NCBI GenBank assembly: GCA_016792845.1
Contig: JAEUKH010000046.1
Coordinates: 1-64,000 of the forward strand
Length of the DNA stretch: 64,000 nt
Direction: 5' to 3'
Source of the DNA: Myxococcales bacterium
GTDB lineage: Bacteria > Myxococcota_A > Polyangia > Polyangiales > Ga0077539
In this document: positions 61,165 through 64,000 of the stretch, in pieces
How positions within the stretch are numbered: the first letter of the stretch is position 1
How the letters are laid out: the number at the start of each line of letters is the position of its first letter
Translations under genes and position numbers: made by a program
The notes under the pieces: generated by a model
What the model saw: the letters and a program-made list of their open reading frames with translations, nothing else
Told to the model about the DNA's origin: nothing
Database searches by the model: none

Positions 61165-61908
61165 ATGCGATTCGTCGACGCGCTGCTCAGGCAACCAGGC
61201 TTCTCGCCCGCCCAACTCGTGATCGCCGCGATCATGTACCTCGCGTGGACGGCGGCCTACTTCTTCATCATCGTCAAAGGCTTTCGCGACAAGAGCTACG
61301 GCGTGCCCTGGGCCTCGCTGATGCTCAACATCGTGTGGGAGGCGCTGTTCTCCTTCGAGCTCACCGACGCGCGGCTGCACCCCTTCTTTTTGTGGGGCAA
61401 CCGGCTCTGGCTCGTCTTCGACGTCGCGATCGTCTATCAGTTTTTTCGGTACGGCCGCGAGGCGCAGCCGCACAAGGTGGTGCGCGAGTACTTTCTCGTG
61501 TTCGCCTTGGCCAGCCTGGTCTTCTCGGCGGTCGGGCTCTACACCTTCATCTTTTATTTTGAAGACCGCAAAGGGGTCGTGAGCAGCATGTTCATGAACC
61601 TCAGCATGGGGGTGCTCTACATCTTCATGCACCTTCAGCGGCCCGACGACCGTGGCATGAGCGCCCCCGCCGCGTGGCTCAAAATGATCGGAACCGCCGC
61701 CGGCTCGGTCTTTCTCTACACCTGGTGGCCGGCTCAGTTTGTCGACGGGCACCTCCGCACGCACCCCGAGGTCGCGGCCCCTCGGCACTGGGGCTTCACC
61801 TGGTTTCTCTACGCGGGCAACCTCGTGGTCGACGGCTTCTATCTCTTCATTTTGTGGCGCATGAAGCAGGGGCGCAAAGCCCTTCCATCGGTAGAGAGGG
61901 GCGGCTAG
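61165..61908 (+). CDS. Seven-helix membrane protein resembling Pyr4-type terpene cyclases, 247 aa
   Basis: About seven membrane helices. Shared features of the fungal integral-membrane cyclases (Pyr4/PaxB group): KSYGVPWASLMLNIVWEALF with NxxWE (E59) in the third helix region, and GNLVVDGFYLFILWRM with D223 in the last helix; Glu63 and Asp218 are essential in Pyr4. A further Asp is in LWLVFDVAIVYQF (D86). Bacterial relatives of unknown function exist, so terpene cyclisation is not proven; no prenyltransferase is nearby. It could also be a transporter-like protein. It lies downstream of the diiron cluster but is separated from it by the opposite-strand VOC gene. Confidence 0.5.
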   Translation: MRFVDALLRQPGFSPAQLVIAAIMYLAWTAAYFFIIVKGFRDKSYGVPWASLMLNIVWEALFSFELTDARLHPFFLWGNRLWLVFDVAIVYQFFRYGREAQPHKVVREYFLVFALASLVFSAVGLYTFIFYFEDRKGVVSSMFMNLSMGVLYIFMHLQRPDDRGMSAPAAWLKMIGTAAGSVFLYTWWPAQFVDGHLRTHPEVAAPRHWGFTWFLYAGNLVVDGFYLFILWRMKQGRKALPSVERGG

Positions 61909-61922
61909 AGTCTGGGGTTACC

Positions 61923-62789
61923 GTGCCGCGTACGCATCGAACTCTGCTCTGGGCCCTCTCTGCCGCGCTCTGTTTTGCGAGCGCGACCGCCTCGGCGCAG
62001 AACGCGAACCTCATCAACACGGGGCGCCAGCAGTACGAAGACCTGCGCTACGAAGAGGCCATCCAGACGCTCTCGGCGGCGCTCATTCGTCGCGGCAACA
62101 CCCCCGCCCAAGAGGCGCAGATCTACGAGTCGCTCGGGCTCGCGTACCTCGCCCTCTCGCGCAACGAAGAGGCCGAAGGGGCCTTTCGGTTGCTCTTCGC
62201 GCGCGCCCCGCAGCACCGCCTCGACGGCTCGATCGCGCCTCGAGTGCGCGAGTTCTTCGAGCAGGCCCGGCAGCACTGGGAGCGCGACGGTCGCCCCGGG
62301 GCCGCGCAGCCCACCGAGGCGCCGCGCGAGCTGCGTCCGGTGAGCATCGAGCATCGCTCTCCGCCCGAGCACCCGCGCTTGACCGAGCTGACCCTCGACG
62401 CCTCGATGGTCGACCCCGACCGGCGCGCGGCGCAGCTCGTGCTCGCGTGGCGCGCAGGCTCGACGGGGCTCTTTCATCGCCAGGTGGGGCAGCGCTCGGG
62501 TGGCCGTTACGCCTCGTCGGTGCCGGGCGCCGAGGTGCGGCCGCCGGTGCTTGAGTACTACTTCGAAGCGGTCGATCCGAATGGCATCGCGGTGGCCTCT
62601 CGCGGCGACGCGTACGCGCCCCTGCGGGTGGTCGTGCCCGAAGCCCGTCGCACCGCCATCACGTCGCGGTGGTGGTTCTGGGCGGGCGCCGCGGCCCTCG
62701 TCGCAGGCGTGGCCGTGGGCTCGTACTTCATCTTCTCGGGCGACAGCGCCGACCCCGCGCAGCTGCGCATCCAGGTGACCGGCGACTGA
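61923..62789 (+). CDS. Exported TPR-like protein with C-terminal membrane segment, 288 aa
   Basis: Signal peptide (TLLWALSAALCFASATASA), TPR-like helices ANLINTGRQQYEDLRYEEAI and LGLAYLALSRNEEAEGAFRL, then a beta-rich part with RRAAQLVLAWRAGSTGLFHR and VLEYYFEAVDPNGIAVASRG, and one membrane helix near 245-265 (WWFWAGAAALVAGVAVGSYF). It is 14 bp after the Pyr4-like gene, and starts at GTG 61923. Its role is not known; such proteins often occur in myxobacteria. Confidence 0.7.
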   Translation: MPRTHRTLLWALSAALCFASATASAQNANLINTGRQQYEDLRYEEAIQTLSAALIRRGNTPAQEAQIYESLGLAYLALSRNEEAEGAFRLLFARAPQHRLDGSIAPRVREFFEQARQHWERDGRPGAAQPTEAPRELRPVSIEHRSPPEHPRLTELTLDASMVDPDRRAAQLVLAWRAGSTGLFHRQVGQRSGGRYASSVPGAEVRPPVLEYYFEAVDPNGIAVASRGDAYAPLRVVVPEARRTAITSRWWFWAGAAALVAGVAVGSYFIFSGDSADPAQLRIQVTGD

Positions 62790-62859
62790 GCCGTGTTGCG
62801 AAATCGCCATTCTTTTCAACCTGTTAACTCACCATCTCTGAGACCCCCCCTACGCTGCC

Positions 62860-63720
62860 ATGACTGAACCCCGCTACCCGGTGTTGGTGCTCGAAGCGCC
62901 GCGCGATGATGTTGACCTGTTGATCGGCAAGCTCACCCTCCTCGGGGCCGAGGGCATCGAAGAGCGTGACGCTTCGACCCTGGTGAAGAACACCTCGGGG
63001 CTGGTCACGCTCATCGCCAGCTTTGACGACGATGCGAGCGCCGCGGCCGCCCTCGAAGCGCTCGGTGACGCCCACAAGGTCACCCTCGACGCGGTGGTCG
63101 GCGACAGCTGGCGCGACGGCTGGAAGGCCCACTGGAAGCCCACCCGCATCACGCCCACCGTGGTGGTGGTGCCCAACTGGCTGAGCTACGACCCCGAGCC
63201 CGGCGACCGCGTGCTGCGCCTCGACCCGGGGCGGGCCTTCGGTACGGGGCAGCACCCCTCGACGGCCCTCGCGTCGCGCGCCATCGAGCGGCGGCTCACC
63301 GGGGCCGCCCACGGGCTCTTGCTCGACCTCGGGTGCGGCTCGGGCATCTTGGGCTTCGTGGCGCTGATGCACGGGTGCGGCCGCGTGGTCGGCAATGACA
63401 TCGACGAGGACTCGATCATCAACGCCCGAGAGAACGCAGAAGCCCTCGGTTTTGCATCGCAATTCGATCTCCGTATCGGAGGCTTCGAGGCGGTGCCCGA
63501 GACCAGCGCGCTGGTCGTGGCGAACATCGAGGCCAAGGTGCTCGTGCCCTTCGCGGCGACGGTGGGAGCGCGGGTCGAGGCGGGCGGGGCGTTGATCCTC
63601 TCGGGCATCTTGGTCGAGCAGCGGGCCGAGGTGGTGGCCGCGTACGAGGCGCTCGGGTTCAGTCTTGAGCGGGCCGAGGTCGAGGGCGAATGGATCTGCC
63701 CCGAGTTTCGGAAGGCCTGA
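62860..63720 (+). CDS. prmA: Ribosomal protein L11 methyltransferase PrmA, 286 aa
   Basis: SAM-dependent trimethylation of ribosomal protein L11. LDPGRAFGTGQHPSTALASR matches the family block, LDLGCGSGILGFVALMHG is the SAM site, and VVANIEAKVLVPFAATV is the N-x-E-x-like catalytic block (N-I-x-A). The start MTEPRYPVLVLEAPRDDVD fits PrmA. It is followed after 15 bp by rsmE, a common order. Confidence 0.93.
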   Translation: MTEPRYPVLVLEAPRDDVDLLIGKLTLLGAEGIEERDASTLVKNTSGLVTLIASFDDDASAAAALEALGDAHKVTLDAVVGDSWRDGWKAHWKPTRITPTVVVVPNWLSYDPEPGDRVLRLDPGRAFGTGQHPSTALASRAIERRLTGAAHGLLLDLGCGSGILGFVALMHGCGRVVGNDIDEDSIINARENAEALGFASQFDLRIGGFEAVPETSALVVANIEAKVLVPFAATVGARVEAGGALILSGILVEQRAEVVAAYEALGFSLERAEVEGEWICPEFRKA

Positions 63721-63735
63721 GGTCGAGGTCGCACG

Positions 63736-64000
63736 GTGACCGATCGGGTGCGCGTCGCAGCCGAAAGCCTCCGCGCACACGGGGCCGTCGTGCGCGTCGA
63801 GGGCGAGGGCGCCCATCACCTCGCGCGGGTGCTCAGGGTCAAGGTCGGCGCTGAATTCGAGCTCTTCGATGGCGAAGGCTGGGTGGCCCTCGGGGCGGTG
63901 CAGCGGGTCGACGGGGGCGGGGTGACCTTCGCGCTCGTCGAGGCGCCGCGCCAAGGGCCGTGCGCCGACAGGGCCGCGGTGACGTGGTGGCAGGGCTTTC
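63736..64000 (+). CDS. rsmE: 16S rRNA m3U1498 methyltransferase RsmE, start only
   Basis: Open from GTG 63736 to the right edge. The first 60 residues match the PUA-like N-domain of RsmE: EGEGAHHLARVLRVKVGAEF, then ELFDGEGWVALGAVQRVDGG and FALVEAPRQG. The methyltransferase knot domain is outside the window. It directly follows prmA. Confidence 0.85.
   Translation, partial: MTDRVRVAAESLRAHGAVVRVEGEGAHHLARVLRVKVGAEFELFDGEGWVALGAVQRVDGGGVTFALVEAPRQGPCADRAAVTWWQGF

Noticed and set aside
61674..61922. An 83-codon N-terminal extension of the TPR-like gene
   Set aside because: It overlaps the Pyr4-like gene in another frame, and GTG 61923 is followed by a proper signal peptide.

Overview
The window is high-GC chromosomal DNA. 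It probably comes from a myxobacterium-like Myxococcota organism, perhaps from the Polyangia side. The reasons are the many lipoproteins with cysteine-rich CGxC repeats, beta-propellers with WGxxxNDVWAVG blades, RCC1 and FG-GAP surface proteins, two proteins ending in a MYXO-CTERM-like tail (CxC, hydrophobic stretch, Arg cluster), and a DUF1501 protein. Genes are packed tightly, and many starts are GTG or ATG with 1-4 bp overlaps (GTGA, ATGA, TGATG). No gene-free stretch exceeds 300 bp. I saw no rRNA, tRNA or CRISPR array.

Layout. 1-207: N-terminal fragment of an IS630-type transposase at the left edge. 0.3-1.5 kb: P-loop ATPase. 1.5-5.2 kb (minus): sensor histidine kinase followed by a fusion of a degenerate UshA-like 5'-nucleotidase and a beta-barrel. 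5.3-7.5 kb: feoAB with a palindromic operator candidate over the feoA start. 7.5-11.2 kb: cysteine-rich lipoprotein and a GNAT. 21.3-11.25 kb (minus): an eight-gene run, NlpC/P60 lipoprotein, small exported protein (copy 3), DUF58, transglutaminase, MoxR ATPase, TPR protein, and small exported protein copies 2 and 1. The three small proteins form a family I do not recognise. 21.6-32.6 kb: a surface redox operon with a tandem double-Rieske lipoprotein, a DUF1588/DUF1585-like c-heme protein, a small lipoprotein, a Tat-exported DUF1501 protein, an FG-GAP lipoprotein and a c-heme lipoprotein.

37.7-32.6 kb (minus): polysaccharide flippase, exported lipoprotein, multi-pass membrane protein, cytochrome c lipoprotein and SIS-like protein. 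37.8-42.2 kb: two tandem cysteine-rich lipoproteins. 42.4-49.1 kb (minus): RimJ-like acetyltransferase, a small helical protein, acyl-CoA dehydrogenase with an intrinsic terminator, fused membrane/spermidine-synthase-like protein, aldo/keto reductase. 49.3-50.6 kb: zinc-ribbon protein and PAP2 phosphatase, then a 42-bp tandem repeat and a pectinacetylesterase-like lipoprotein. 52.3-58.2 kb: two duplicated NIDO/MopE-motif/MYXO-CTERM-like proteins, a beta-propeller and an RCC1 lipoprotein. 58.2-60.8 kb: a compact three-gene cluster of DUF3419 (BtaA-like), GNAT-like and CADD-like diiron oxidase. 60.8-64 kb: VOC protein, Pyr4-like membrane protein, TPR protein, prmA and the start of rsmE.

The strongest candidates for undescribed systems are the MoxR/DUF58/transglutaminase operon carrying three copies of an unrecognised exported family, and the DUF3419/GNAT/diiron-oxidase cluster, which looks like a small biosynthetic pathway. 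All family calls are from motifs read by eye; no database search was run.
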